From Typhlomys cinereus (taxonomy: Eukaryota; Chordata; Mammalia; Rodentia; Platacanthomyidae), in the NCBI GenBank assembly GCA_023101885.1, contig JALPQD010000361.1, positions 406,327-470,326 on the forward strand: a stretch of DNA of 64,000 bases. The letters run 5' to 3'. Positions within the stretch are counted from its first letter, which is position 1. Each line of letters begins with the position of its first letter. Below the pieces are notes generated by a model. It was not told the origin of the DNA and did no database searches. It saw only the letters and a list, made by a program, of their open reading frames with translations. This document shows positions 11,398-24,510 of this stretch, piece after piece. The position numbers were made by a program, and so were the translations under genes.

Positions 11398-11935
11398 GAC
11401 TGGTGCTGGGTCGATAGCACCCACAGTTGGGATTAGATGTGGTTAGAAGTGAGCTCCGGCATGTTACACCTTGTGTGCACATGATGACATCCAAGGCAGC
11501 ATACCCCAGAGTTACCTGCATGCACATGTTTATCCTGGTGCTGTGCTCAACAGCAAAGACATGGAATCAGTCCAAGTACCATCGGGAGATGAAACTGAAA
11601 AAAAATGTGTAGACAGAATGGGGTCATCCACAGGAAGAGCACGGTCGCTTTGCTGGGAGATCGGTGGAATGGGAGGTCACCATGTTAGGCAAAATAATTT
11701 GGAGTAAAAAAGACATGTGCAGCATGTTTGCTGTGTCAAACTGGAAAAATATGAATGTGAAGCAGAGCTATCAGGGACGGGGAGACTAGGAGAGAGTGAG
11801 GAACACAGCAGTGCTGGGTTACCAGTTTTGCCTTCTATGATGTTGGGATTGACACCACATTTTAAGATGGTTATAATGTGAAGAGACTGTGTGCATGGTG
11901 TAAACTCATGCAGACCTATGGAGGTAAGAAATGCA
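11398..11935 (+). mobile_element. Old LINE-1 fragment (ORF2 end plus 3' UTR)
   Basis: AACAGCAAAGACATGGAATC (11549-11568) and ATGTTAGGCAAAATAA (11681-11696) align in order with the L1 ORF2 C-terminal nucleotide sequence, also present inverted at 577-830, followed by 3' UTR-like sequence. It is heavily diverged, with no surviving frame. It is much older than the L1 at the window start. Confidence 0.6.
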
Positions 11936-13490
11936 GCTCAAACTTAAGATCTTTCTAACTTTTCATCTTAAATTATTACTTCTCAGCTTTTGTTCGCTAA
12001 GCTTGGTATGTGTTGGGCGCTTTAGTTCAAGTGACTATGACAAGCTCTAGCTTCTCCAACAGACGCTGATGTGATGTCAGATGAGACACCTGCACAGGAC
12101 ATTTGGAAGTGCGTGCAACATGAAAATGTCTGATGAATTTGAGAAGATGAGGATGATTACTGGTTCAAAATTTTACCATGTTCTGTCATTATCAACTCTT
12201 GTTTGTTAGTCACAGAACTACATTAATAATGGTCATAATTATTTATCCATGTACAAAGTACTTAGAATGAGAAAAATGTTGTCATATTTTGCTAACCTCA
12301 ATCTTTGTATAAGATTTATTTATCACAATTCCATATGCATAAAACTACCTTTTCTCGGCAAAGGAAAAATGCAAACCAGCATTAGACTTATTGCCAAAAT
12401 TAAATACATGAGAACTCTTAATATTATAAACATTTTGCCTTTTTAAAGTGACAATTGGTGAATTATTCAAATACATTCCACCTCTTGTTACTTAACAGGA
12501 TTGGTATTTTTGGAATGTTTGCTTTGATTACAACACATGTCAGTTTTCATTCCTCAGAGGCCGAGTTTCCTGTAAGTCAACTGAAGCTTTTTTCCTGAAC
12601 AGTAATGTTAAAAAATTAAAATCATATTAAAATAGTCGCTGCTTTATGTATATATGTCAAGTCAGTGCTGACTAGATGACACTTTAGGCCACCAGTCTCG
12701 GCTGTGGATGTGAAATCTCACATTTCACAGCATCTGACATAATGACAGAAGAGATGTCACCACTGGGCCAGGGATCACAGGCGGTGCTGTGTAGTCAGTG
12801 ATCCGTCACACATGATTTTCACAGCACAGACAGGAATAAATGGATGCTTAGAACTCTTCATAAGACACAGAAGATGTACTTTCCTGATGCTATTCACAGA
12901 GAGATTCCCTATAAGTCGATTTTATTTCACAATATTTGTCAATATTAACTTGCTTCCCAAGGAAGAGGAGAAGGTGCAGGGGCAGGCTTTTGACTTATCT
13001 ATTTTGTATGAGTGTCATTGAGGCAGGATCAGAGCAGCCATGCTGGGATGGGTCTCTCAAGGTCTTTGTAGGTCTTTGGATTCCTGAAGGTCATCTCTAC
13101 TGCTGGAATCACCCTGAGGGAACACTCCTGCTGAGGAACTGACTCCAATCTTCCCAGAGATGAGATGGCCACTTCCCTAAGAAAGGATTGTGGAGATGAG
13201 CTCTCCACATCAAACAACCTGACCTCTAGCAGGATAAGGTAAGATTTGTTCCTGTGAGCTTCCTGCTGGTGCGGCTCCCACACCCAGCTCCTCAGGAGCT
13301 TCACTGGAAGATGCCCAGTTCCTCCTTCCTTCCCATCGCCTGACTACCGACAGCCACGATCCCATTCACTCTCTGTGTGTGCTGCCCTGTCAGAGTGGTG
13401 TGTGGAGATCATTGTTACTTTAAAATATGCCTTTAAGGGGCTTCAGGTCTTAGAAAGTACACTTTTTAGCATTAATTTTTGATTTCTAGA
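11936..13490. other. No gene recognised
   Basis: Unique, moderately AT-rich sequence. Reading frames are at most about 91 codons and carry no motif. Confidence 0.6.
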
Positions 13491-13550
13491 TATGCCATTG
13501 TTTGTTTATCTATTCACTGTTGAAAAACATCTTGGTTAGAGCACTTAAGG
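13491..13550 (-). mobile_element. Possible short L1 relic
   Basis: TTGTTTATCTATTCACTGTT (13500-13519) followed by a CATCTTGGTT phrase resembles antisense L1 ORF2 (ancient subfamily). The match is too short for certainty. Confidence 0.3.
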
Positions 13551-13572
13551 TTTAAACTCTTCTCAAAATCCT

Positions 13573-13811
13573 ACGGGAGAGCTGGGGTGATGCCTCGGAG
13601 TTAAAGCCGTTGCCTTACAAACAAAAGGACCTGAGTTTGGACCCGAGATCCCGAATAAAAGACGTTCAGTAGAAATGGCAGCAGCCTGCAATTCTGGCCC
13701 TGGAGAAAGGAGGCTGGGAAACCCCAGAGCAAAGCAGTAAAAGAGGTAGAGCGATTCAGGATGATTCCTGGCCACCCTTGGGCCTCCACAGGCACTCGCG
13801 CGCGTGCACGG

Positions 13812-13860
<49 letters not shown>
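13573..13860 (+). mobile_element. B2-like tRNA-derived SINE, old copy
   Basis: A tRNA-like head (GAGAGCTGGGGTGATGCCTC) leads to a Pol III B-box-like GAGTTTGGACCC (13633-13644). The family body follows, with a CAGTAGAAATGGCAGCAGCC-type phrase, CCTGGAGAAAGGAGGCTGGG and ATGATTCCTGGCCACCCTTG. It ends in (CA)n (13815-13857). The same body occurs at 20518, 24185 and 28431. Confidence 0.8.
13815..13857 (+). repeat. (CA)n microsatellite, SINE tail
   Basis: An uninterrupted CA dinucleotide tract closing the SINE. Alternating CG/CA sequence (CGCGCGTGCACG) precedes it at 13798-13809. Confidence 0.95.
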
Positions 13861-13861
13861 T

Positions 13862-15875
13862 CCCTATGTAAGTACTTTGGTGAGAATATATTTTCATATT
13901 TTCAGTTTATTTGTGTAAACACCAAGGAACTTGTTTTGGGTTGTAAAGTAGGAAAAGCATTTTTAAAGAGAAACTTCAAATCATAAAAGATAGAAGCATC
14001 GGGTGATGAGAAGCATGAGACAATATAGTTTTGGACAGTTTGATTTCCAGTGTAGCGTGAGGTTCGATGCAGCACATTCAGAATATTATGAAGATATCTA
14101 GAAGTACATTGCCCCTGCGGAGGCCACACAGATGTCTTACTCCTTTCCAGAGATTGCCTATGTCTAAGAGGCATTCTTATTCTGAAAGCAGGCCACAGTA
14201 AATGAAATAGATATTGGAGACCAAAAGAAGAAACTCCACAATCTTATCAGCAGACTTGACAGGACCTTGGTGTGACTTAAGCTCCAGAGTTCAGAGTTCA
14301 CAGATGACAGACACTGCTCAGACCCCTCTTACCTGCCCCTCTGTTCTCTCTTCCCTCCATCCTCTTTTTCTTGAGAAGATTCCTTCAGCACACGTTCTGA
14401 GTACCCAGACCACTGCCCGAGGTTCTGATTCTCAGAAACTGGACGTAACACACCATTATAAAAGTTAAACTGAAGATAAACAATTTTTTGCTTAAATTGG
14501 CCATCAGGGATTGGGTAAATTCACTTAAAAAGTGGAAGTGATGCAAGGGATGGCTTTCTGTAGTAGTTTATAAATCACAGACTGTGTTCAAAAAACGTTC
14601 TACAAACTGAACCGATATTGGATATTGAGTAGATCAAAGGCTAGGGAAATGGGTGTGAATGGAGTTCACCTTGGAAACTGCTGGCGGTTCTGGCTGAAGT
14701 TGCTCTCTGGTGTTCCCTGGGTGTCCCTGTGGCTTTTCTTACGGCCCAAGATGCAGGGACACCAGAGGCTCACTTCCTGTCCCCTGGACTCTCTGTCTGC
14801 ACCTGACTGTCTGTCTTTATCACATCCTGCTTCTTCTGGGAACATCTTGGCATGTTTTTCTCTACAGAGATAAAAAGACTGAGAATAATGAATAGAACCT
14901 CTGGGATCTGGGAGACAATTTCAAAAATTCTGACATGTCTGTAATTGGAATGCCAGTAGGTAAGAAGAGAGAGAATGGGAAATAGCAAGTGTCTGAAGAC
15001 ACCGAAGACTAGATTCTTTGACTGTGGAGAAAAATGCACATTTTCAGTTTCTGCGAGTCTAGCAAGCTATAGGAAGGGGGACATGAAGAAACTCAGGTGA
15101 AGTGTTGGTGAGATGGGTGACGGTGAAGATAAATGGGGGGCCATGTCATGGGGGACCCCCTCTTTAGGAGATAAGGTGCCGAAACACAAGGCCAAAAAGG
15201 AGCAAAGAGGGGCCTGAAAGAAGCGCAATGCAGGCCTGCAGCCATGGAAGGAGAGACCATCTATAACCCTTTCCTGGCATTTCACAAGCTTGGGATGAAG
15301 GAGGACTGGCTCCTAGTGGAAACTGAGGACGGTGTAGCAAGCACACTGGAGGCTGGTGTCGTCACAGGGGTCATGCACGCTCAGGCTCAAGTTCCCACAG
15401 AGCTGCTCATGCAGCATCAACGAGAAGATGGGATGGATTGCTCCACGGGTAATTGCACTTGTTTTTACAGTTTATGTTGTAAGAGGAGCTTGACTGATAT
15501 GATAACTGGAGAAAGCCGCAGCAAGTGCGTCACTGGTCTAGGCGACCCAGTGTTTCCCTGTTGGTACAACGAGCCCTGAATAGGAACTGCAGTATCTGAA
15601 AACTGCCAGGAATCCAGAATCAAAAATAACTTCAGAGCCCTCAGATGCAAATCTGACTGAGAAGGCAACGTCCGAAGCTAATGAGCACAAGGCACAACTT
15701 CCAGTGCATTTGAGAAAAGCCACAAAGAAGAAGAGAAACAAGAACACAGAAATTTATTCTGCCCAAGACTCCGGGGAACTCCACATCAGAGACCCCCTGT
15801 CCCTGGATGGATGTGAGCTGTCCCCAGAGGCTGTGTTTGAATCCTTGGTTGATGCTGGCTGCGCGGGTCATGGAA
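13862..15875. other. No gene recognised
   Basis: Unique sequence. An open frame of 111 codons starts at an ATG at 15244 in a strong Kozak context (GCAGCCATGG), but it has no recognisable domain and I do not call it a gene. Confidence 0.5.
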
Positions 15876-16085
15876 CCTGTGGGAGGTGGAGCCTGGTTGG
15901 AGGACGGCACGTGACAGGGGCTGGACCTTGAGATTGGTCAGCTCCATCCTGCTTCTGCCAGCAGTCAGCTGGCGGTGTCTGCAGTGGACTCTCTCAGCAT
16001 TCACAATGTCTGCGGAGACCTAAACCGCCTTGGGTTTCTGATGGTGGCCACGCCTTTTCTGCCATAAGGGGCTGTATCTGTCCTG
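15876..16085 (+). repeat. Possible dispersed repeat fragment
   Basis: TGGGAGGTGGAGCCTGGTTG (15881-15900), then a CTTGAGATTGGTCAGCTCCA phrase and GCCACGCCTTTTCTGCCATA (16048-16067), appear in the order of a known mammalian dispersed repeat that I recognise by phrase only. Confidence 0.4.
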
Positions 16086-19000
16086 GGGAACTCTAAGTCT
16101 AAGGACTTTCCCTTTTGTCCCTTAGGTCATGTTTGAATGTTGTCTCGCAGCAACAGGACGTCAGAGAACTCCCAAGTGAAGTTAAGGTGCAATGACAAAG
16201 GGCCCGTCAGAGGACTTGTGTGCTTCGACTTTTGTACAATGTTACACGCTTGCTAGAGTTTCTCCTTCCTTTCAGAGACTGAGTTCGCGAATAGGTATTT
16301 TTCAGTGAAAGTCAAGGTCACACAGTGTTCTCTCCAGGTCTTGGGGAGCTGATGATCTGTGCTCTCCTCTGCCTTTACTACGGAGCTGGGGTGATCTGCA
16401 CCTTTGTGCTGCAGAAGCGCGTTGGCTGGAGGCCATTCGCCCTGAACTAGTTACATCTTCCCAAATGTCCTGCTCTTCCTGCCTCCTCAAGTATTTTCTC
16501 TACATTTTCTTCTCACAGTATCAGAGTTTTAAGCTTCTTACTGAAGTCTTTGATCCTTTCTGAATTGATGTTGTACTGGGTAGATGACAGAACTTGGGTT
16601 TCATTTTCCTAGAGGTTCATATAACTGATTCATGTCACTGATGCTGTAAATGGAAAAAAAAAATCAAACTTCTCATCTCAAAGGGTTAAGAGGTAGTTTT
16701 TTCTGGAGCCAAATATGAGTGACCATGACTGGGAGCACAGATTCAAGTTGCCCCAAACTCCATGTTCCCCTGTTGATAACAGTTTCTTGGAGTCTTATAA
16801 TTGCAGAATCAAAGAAAGTCATAAATCAAGACACTTTTCAAATACATTGGTGGAAACATGAGGTAGGCGAGTTACAATAAAGATGTTGTCTAATGACACC
16901 CTTGGCCTTTTGATTGGTGGGGGCTAATGGCCTGCGAAGCTAATGCACTAGTCATAGGATGGTAGGACAAACACAGAGGAAGGCCAAAAACCGGCTGTCA
17001 AGAGGGTGTGAAGACCACCCAAGGTAGATGTGCAATTAGGCTCCGAATTTGACATTCCAGTGCTCTCTAGGACCACTGAAAATCCAATTCCTGGAATCAG
17101 CTTACATGGTTCAATGAGTGAATCTTCTTTCTGGGAACTCACTTCCCAATGCTTGCGACGTTCCCTGGGACGCTGGTGGACACTCAAGACACTGCAACGT
17201 GGAGGCCTTGCTCCCAGTCTTCTTTCCGTCCTGAATTCTTTCACTGTTATCAAATCCTTCATGATTTTGAATGCTTTGCTTTCTAACCTTGCTCCTTTAT
17301 ATTTCATATTGATTTTTTTTCTCCAACCAATTTCCTTTCTTTTTTAAAACTTTGTGAGCGTGTATGTTACTTGGTGTGTCATCCAGATTATGAGAGGTAA
17401 TAGACTATTTAGTCACAGTCATTTAGAAAATCAGGCTTGACTAGTTTGGCCATCTCTCCCACACTGCATTAAGGAGGTTCAGGAATTAGCAGTTCAAGTT
17501 AAAATGTCTCATTCTAGGAGCAGTGGATGAATCTTAAACAAGACAGGACTTTATTACCTTGTTTCTCATGTTGGATAAGCCTCTCTTCTCTTTCAAAGGC
17601 TTGAAGAAAGGAGCAGGTGGTTGATTGAAATGATCTCTTCTCATGAAAACATCATCTGCATTTTTTCTTGAGAAGAGAGATGAGAAAGCTTTTGAGGACG
17701 AAGATAAATCATCATTTCTACTTCACAGACTGGAAATCAATCTCCAGGGAAAATACTGAAAAATCACTTGCAAAACAATTCCTGGAATTTTGGTTAAAGG
17801 AAACCCACCATGAGACTATCAACAGTCAGCCCCATTATGATACAAACGAAGGCCTGTGGCCCCCAGCTGCATGGTCTCAGAAGAACTGAGAACATTCTTT
17901 TCTGCAACTGGAAGAGATAAGAATCACAGTGCATTGAAACAGAAGGGTGATTTTCATTAGCGGATACTGGCAGATAGCAGCATTTTCCTGGTAATTTCTT
18001 GTGGAGAGTGCAGTCAAGGCTCAAGATCTGCCATTTAGCAGCAGAGAGACCCTGGATCCTTCACAGTAGGCTGGGCTGGGGCTCTCCTGGCCTCCATGCA
18101 AACCAGTGCTAAGCAGACACTCGGCAGGTTCAGAGCCTCTGCAGCTCTCACAGCAACCTGGCCTGCGATGCCCACGGCCTCCACGCGTAGGCACTGCTGG
18201 CGGAGACGCTTGGGAGCTGCCTTTGCTGGAAAACACACCTTCTCCCAGGGCCAGAAGGCAACTGAAAGTTGTAGCAAAGTCTGGCCTGTTTTCATTTAGC
18301 ATCTGCCTCCTCTACTTGGGTTGGACTGTGGCTCCGAGCAGGTGAATTGACACATGGAGGACTGTCCGGCTAAAACCCGGTGACACCTGATATATTTCAT
18401 AGCTTTCATGGCGAAAGGTAAGAGCTGCCCTGCAGCCTCCTGGGTTCTAGAAACAGAGCAGCCTTGGAAGACAGAATTCCTACAGGAGATGCATAGTCTC
18501 CTCCGCTAAGAAGATGATAAGGCCACCAGACCACACACCAGGAAACAGAAAGTGGTCACCAGACTCCGGAGCACGGTTGTTCATGTGTCACTCCTCTGTC
18601 GAGAACGTCCCCACCCAAACCCAGAGCTCATTCGCTCCTAGAAAACTCGGGGTCACGGGACCCCTTTTCTCTTTCTGGTGGCCACCACATCGCTAGGTCC
18701 TTTGTGCTCTGCTGAGACAGTAGAGGCCAGTCTTTATCTTCCAAACTTCAAGATTTTAAAGCTGTATGTTAGTGTGCATTCAAAATGCGAGCGTTTCCAC
18801 GCTGCTGTGTCTCTTCGTGTGTGGCTTAGTGTCCTTCCTCAGACATGAGAGGATCAAGCCAAGGAAATAAATTAGCACCCAATATTGACCCTATGAAGTA
18901 GTCCCAGCACCCAGCCCATCTCCTGAATTCCTTTTCTGTTGTTCTCAATTTGATAGGCCTAAAGGTCAGAAATTCTTTACCTAAGCTTTATGGTTATTAG

Positions 19001-19685
19001 AATCTTAATTGATGTGCTTATCTGAAAACCTACAGGCTAAACAGTTTGATATAGATAAGCTATTTAAAGTGGCAAGGGGATAGTCTAAGAAAATAAAGAA
19101 ATGTTGAAAAAATTGATAGATACTCAATTATACTCCATTTAAATTTAAATTTATAGTCATTTTGAATTCAATAGTTTTCATAACTTCTACTTTTATGTCA
19201 AGTTACATAAACAACACAGAGACAAGCATAAATATACGAATATAATCTAGAAACTCAAATTGTTAGTTGTGAAATTTATAAAATGTAAATGCAAAATTAT
19301 AAGGCTATTTTTCTTCAGTAAATTTCTTTCATTCACTTGTTTTATTTGTTAATTTAATGGTCTCATGGCCTATTGAAGAGTGGTGCAGATAAAAAAGAAA
19401 CTTGGTGAGTCTGCCATAAATACACGCTGATGCTGTTTTACAAAGTGTAAGAAACTATTTTCCCAGGGCAAATGAGGGTGTTGAAAAGACAGCTAGCTTG
19501 GGATGATTTGTTGTGGTAGTCATGTGTTCTAACATCACACAATCCCATTAATACACACACCTTTCATGCCTGTGCATTTCAGTTAAAACAAAATTACCAA
19601 GAATCAGCTAGAGAAATGGATCAAATCATAAAGTATTTATGGCACAAAGATATCACCCTGAACTTGTATCCACAGTATCCACGGT
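16086..19685. other. No gene recognised
   Basis: Unique DNA. Bases 18040-18330 are more GC-rich, with overlapping frames of up to 93 codons on both strands. Bases 19100-19400 are AT-rich. No motif, RNA gene or clear repeat seen. Confidence 0.55.
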
Positions 19686-19687
19686 AA

Positions 19688-19820
19688 CAGTCAGACGTGG
19701 TGACTCACGTGTGTAACCTCAGTGCTGGTAGGGTAGATGCAGGAAAATTCCCTGGCTGGTGTAGCAAAAAAGGAGAGCTGCACACTTGATAAGAAGCCTT
19801 GTTTCAAAAACAGAGAGCAA
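19688..19820 (+). mobile_element. B1 SINE
   Basis: CAGACGTGGTGACTCACGTG (19692-19711), then CCTCAGTGCTGGTAGGGTAG, and a CCTTGTTTCAAAAACAGAG end follow B1 (7SL RNA-derived) order from Pol III promoter region to A-rich tail. Diverged. Confidence 0.65.
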
Positions 19821-19849
19821 TACAGGAGGGCACCCAATGCATGTGCATA

Positions 19850-20370
19850 TCTGTGTACACATAGGCATACAGCACACTGCGAACTCAGACATGCAGGCAT
19901 ATAGTGTACACCCACACATACATGCTCAATCACTCGCACATGCAATCATATACCTCCTACTCCCACACAGGCATACACAACACTCACACATGCAGACACA
20001 GACACACACACACATCCACTCACACATGTAGGCACACAACACATACATACACACATACATGCTCCCACAGCTGAATGCCTCCCACATATGCATATGTATA
20101 GCACACATGCATATTAACTCACACATATGCATATGTATACCACACATGCATATTGACTCACACATATGCATATGTATACCACACATGCATATTGACTCAC
20201 ACATACAGGCACACACCATATACACATTCATACTCACACATTCAGGCATTTGCCACACATATATAGGCAGACATGTGCAATACACGCACAGGCATACACC
20301 ACGTACGTTAAGTATGCATTACACACATACACACAATGCATAAACACACACACCATACACTCATCACACA
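19850..20370 (+). repeat. CA-rich low-complexity block
   Basis: A long stretch of interrupted (CA)n/(CATA)n sequence, probably expanded from the tail of the B1 just upstream. Open frames through it on both strands (His/Ile-rich or Cys/Met-rich) are products of the simple sequence. It contains a 39-bp tandem repeat, listed separately. Confidence 0.85.
20083..20205 (+). repeat. 39-bp tandem repeat, about 3 copies
   Basis: The phrase ACATATGCATATGTATA starts at 20084, 20123 and 20162, an exact 39-bp period, with the internal ACACATGCATATT also repeated. ATATGCATAT is self-complementary, so each unit carries a small palindrome. Confidence 0.9.
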
Positions 20371-20517
20371 AATACTCTAGGAAGTGAAACTCGGTCTTCT
20401 CAGAAGTGCCATCTCTCTTATGCTAATGCAATATCTGCGTGATCTTTATTAACATTGAATTACCTAGAATAGAATCATTCTCAAAGAGGAGAGTGCAAGT
20501 CATAAAGCAGTATAACA

Positions 20518-20765
20518 GGGCTGGAGAGATGGCTCTGAGGTTAAAGATCCTGAGTTCAAATACCAGGTCCCAAGTTAAAAGACGCCAGACTGAAATGGCA
20601 GTGGCCCGCATTTCCAACTCTGTGGGCAGAGCTTGGGAAATCCCAGATCAAAGCAAAAAGAAGATAGAAGCAATCCAGGATGATTCCTGAAGTCATCTTT
20701 GGCCTCCACAGGGACGCACAGTTCCCCCCCACACACACTAAATACATAAAAATTAAAAAAAAACC
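20518..20765 (+). mobile_element. B2-like tRNA-derived SINE
   Basis: It starts GGGCTGGAGAGATGGCTCTG (20518-20537), has a B-box-like GAGTTCAAATACC (20552-20564) and the family body (CCAGACTGAAATGGCAGTGG, CCTCCACAGGGACGCACAGT), and ends with AATACATAAAAATTAAAAAA. It is followed directly by a B1 element. Confidence 0.85.
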
Positions 20766-20787
20766 AAAAAACAGAAGAGAAACTAGG

Positions 20788-20900
20788 AGATGGGTGCTGT
20801 ATGCACATCTGTAATCCCAGCACTGGAGAGGCCGAGACAGAAGACTCTTGAGCTGGAGGTGGGCCTGGACCACATACTAAGCCCCTGTTCTTACAAAGAA
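20788..20900 (+). mobile_element. B1 SINE, partial
   Basis: GATGGGTGCTGTATGCACAT, the diagnostic CTGTAATCCCAGCACTGGAG (20809-20828) and GAGGCCGAGACAGAAG identify a B1 element on the plus strand. It ends in a CTTACAAAGAAG-like degenerate tail. Confidence 0.8.
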
Positions 20901-23900
20901 GAGCTAAAAGGATGATGTCGGGGACACACATCCAACGCTGTTCACAAGGACGTGGGAGGTGGGCTGCAGTGCACATGATCAAGTGACAGTGCATGACACT
21001 GTTACACGATAAACGAAGAATACTACAAAGAAAATAGCAGAGCAGCAGTCATGCAGCAGGAAAGGTTTTTCTAGGGCAAAAAAAGTGCGTTTAACCTAAA
21101 AATGTCAGCATGAAAAGAAATGAATGCGCTAAGTGTCTGCAGTAAGTACCTCACGTTCACGGCTATGCACAGGTGCATGTCTGCACAATATATGGTCATG
21201 CTCTGGACTTGTGTTTACTGAAAGCATTAAGTAGTTGCATTTCTTCAAAGATATATCCATTTTCACAAAGACAAAAGAATCAAGAGTAAAACAAGTGATG
21301 TAAGGAATAACAACCATTCTTCCACATGCATTTTGAACATCTAAAGAAAAAGGATACGTATTGCAGTAGAAGATACTTGTGACATATTAAAATTAAAAGC
21401 AATGTCTTTGAGGACAGGTATAGGAAGAACATCTGGTCACGTATGGAAGGTGTGACCCTCGTACACTAGCGCACACGGCCAGGCCTTAAGGCCTGATGTG
21501 ATCCTGAGGCTGTCTCACAAAAGTAAAGAAACTCAGACTTTAATTTTGGTCATGATCAAGATTTCTTAATTGATAAACTTTACCCAGCTGTCATATTAAC
21601 ATAAAATGTGCCCTATGAAAACCAATTGCATAGTCTTTTATTTTATTTCAATTTAACTGTCTGCTTGATATTTTTAGACACTGAACAACTGGAGAAAAGA
21701 TATGAAAAGGGGATGCAATGCCCTAGGTTCTGCTGAGGACTGCATGACAACAGGAAAAGCGCAGTGTGCACCCTGAAAAATGACAGGCAGAGACCTCCAC
21801 AGAGGGGCAATACTGCCCCAGCTGAGGCAGAAGTGAGTTTGATAAACATTGGCCTGGAAAAGAAAGCCCACGGGTCTGAGCTCAGAACAGGCACCATGGC
21901 AGGAATGAGAGTTGGCAGGTAATTGTCACAGCACTGGGGATCCCACAGGTTAAAACAAAAGGCTGAACTGCACTGTAGGGGCAATTAGGGGTCATCATAG
22001 GCTTAAAGCACCGGAGGTAACAGGAACAATTTAGATCACTCAGCAGCCTCCCTGGATAAGCGCTGTTTTCAGCATTTGAGCTTTTCATAAATATGATACA
22101 CATCACCTAAACCATTTCCCATTATCTAAATAGCTATGGTAATTCCCAGAGAACCTTTGGCTGCAATGCTAAAGGGGCATCGCTCCTCCTGAATCGTTTT
22201 ACTGGTTCTGCTCTTTGCCGGCAGATGCTGCAGGATGGGGTCAGGTATTTCACAAGCAGGAAAGTCAGACAAGGACAGATTTACCACCTTCACCCTCTCA
22301 GCAGAGCCATTGGCAGTCTCAGCAGTGGAAGCATAGGAGCTGAACTTACTGAAAATCTGGGGTTTGTTTAAGACAAGTGTTTCCACACTATAGATGTGTG
22401 GGGTGAGCTGAGGACAGGATGTGAGGGTAGTAATGGAAGTGGACTATCAGCTCAGGCCTGAGCACGACATAACTATGCCAGGGGGTTCCACACAGCTAGT
22501 CTGCAATCACAGCAGCACTGAATCCTGAAGACCAAAGGGACAGAAGGCGACTTTCTAGAGGATGTAGAAATAAATTTCATGTGATCTGGACTTGTGTTAT
22601 GCTGCTTGGTGAAGGGACTGAAGAAGCTGGACTTTGATTTTAATGAATTCTCTGAAGATGTGAGGTTCGTTACATGATTAGCTAAATGATCCTATCTAAA
22701 AAAAGAAAAACTAGAGATAGAAATGCAGCTGGCTGCCTTTCTTCTTCGACAACTGTATGCAGAGCCAATGACAAGAAAAGGCATTGGTGTGGACTTGTTG
22801 ACCGAGAAAAAAATCTTCTGACTTCTGGCCTGCTCCACACAGTTCGATTTGCCAACACTAGTACCTGACTCTTGATCAGGGCAATCTTCAGGAAAACACT
22901 GTGAGGACGCTCTCAAGAGCACTGCAGGAATGCGCTTGCTTCTGAGGGCTGTCAGCGGCCCTACGTCTTCCCAGCTGCTTCTCTCCTGCGCACGCTCCAT
23001 CTTCAACTAGATCCAAAGAGCAGCAATACACTGAATAAAAATTATCTCTATTTCTTTTTCCATATTTAAATTCCAGAATGAGCAGTTTGATATACAGATG
23101 TGATTCAATCAAGTGTAGAAACTTTTTGAAAACAAAGCATGGAAGATAGTGTAGTTATAGGAAGAATCGTTAGCATAGCCATGCTCAAAACAAATACAAT
23201 GATCAAAACAAAATATTGTTGTCTACCTTATTACTTCTGCTCAGAAGGAGACTTACAAACCTAGCTCTAGATAGCACCTTAGGAGGAGTTATCAGTAACT
23301 TGTGACTAGAATGTAGCCTTAAATATATTATTAATGTTGTTTTGATGTACAGGTAGTTCATTGAAGGGAACAACAGTATTCTCCAAGCCCTTCTTTAAGT
23401 TCCATCTTTATTATGGTATGTATCATACAGGATATTAGTTGGCAATGGACTGTAGAGTCATTCTTGCCCCCTGTGGAGAAGAGTTCATTTAGAAAATGTA
23501 CATTTGCTGAAGTGTAAACAGCTTTGCCTTACATGGACCTGAATGCAAACCCCAGGAAGTCCGTTCTTATTCTCAAGAAAGGTGCCTCAGGTCCTTTCTG
23601 CTGAATTGCTTTTTCATTGGGGTTCAGATGCCTTTGGGAGTCTAATCTAGCAAGGTTGTTAGTTGAATCCTACTGCTGAGATATTGTTGGTTTGGATGAC
23701 TTTTTCACAGGCGGGACTAGTGAGGCCAAAGAACTGGAGTCTCGTTAGTTTTACAGAAATGAAATAATTATTTGTGTATTCCTTTTTTCATTTCAGTTTG
23801 ATTGTGTTTTTCTTTTTCAGTTGCTTTTCAGGCAAAATTGGGCATAACTTTCTTTGATAAAAGCTGGGAGAAGGATGTAGACAGTTGACCTGTGATATTT

Positions 23901-24180
23901 ACCTACTTCTAAGTATTGGAAGCTGATATTTACTAAAGAATCCAATATCTGTGCAAAACCAGCAAAAAAGCTTTTATTTTCCCACAAAATTTGCGATTAT
24001 TACAGCTAAAAAAGTGATCTTGTTTTGCTATTGCAAAAAAATGTCATTTTAAATTTTGGGAGGAAAAGATATCAGAAGCAAAAATATTTAAACAAAATCC
24101 AGCTATTCTAAATTCTGAAATTTAAACCCTTTCCCATTTTGACTCAAATTCTCATTCCTGTTTTCCATGTCTAAGAAAAT
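20901..24180. other. No gene recognised
   Basis: Unique sequence. An antisense frame at 22386-22126 (86 codons, with LSLSDFPACEIPDPILQHLP) has protein-like composition, but I recognise no family. Elsewhere frames are short. Confidence 0.5.
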
Positions 24181-24184
24181 CAAA

Positions 24185-24510
24185 GGCTGGAGGGATGGGT
24201 CAGAGGTTAAACCTCTGCGTCCCGAGTAGAAAGATCCCAGTTTGAATCCTGAATTCCATGTAAAACCACCAAGCAGAAATGGAGGCTGCCTGAACCTCTA
24301 TCCTAAAGGCAAAGCCTGGGAAACCTCAGAGCAACTCAAATAGGAGGTAGAACTATTTATAATGATTTCCAAGATTACCTGGGGCCTCCAGGGGTATAAA
24401 CAGTGCCCTCTGATACACAGGGACACCCACAGACACAGACATGTGGATATACAGACATACACAGACAAACAGACACTGACACACCAAAAATAAATAAACA
24501 ATAAAAAAAA
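24185..24510 (+). mobile_element. B2-like tRNA-derived SINE, old copy
   Basis: Head GGCTGGAGGGATGGGTCAGA (24185-24204). The body matches the 13573 and 20518 copies: AAGCAGAAATGGAGGCTGCC, GCAAAGCCTGGGAAACCTCA and CAGGGGTATAAACAGTGCCC. The tail has AATAAATAAACAATAAAAAA. Confidence 0.8.

Noticed and set aside
13804..13897. His/Thr- or Cys/Val-repeat frames across CA tracts (also at 37246, 43890 and 46935)
   Set aside because: Products of (CA)n tails of SINEs or microsatellites, not genes.
19786..20343. His/Ile-rich and Cys/Met-rich frames on both strands
   Set aside because: Translations of CA/CATA simple sequence and its 39-bp repeat.
22126..22386. 86-codon antisense frame with protein-like composition
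   Set aside because: No family recognised, no retrocopy signs and no second exon. Kept only as a note in the gap entry.
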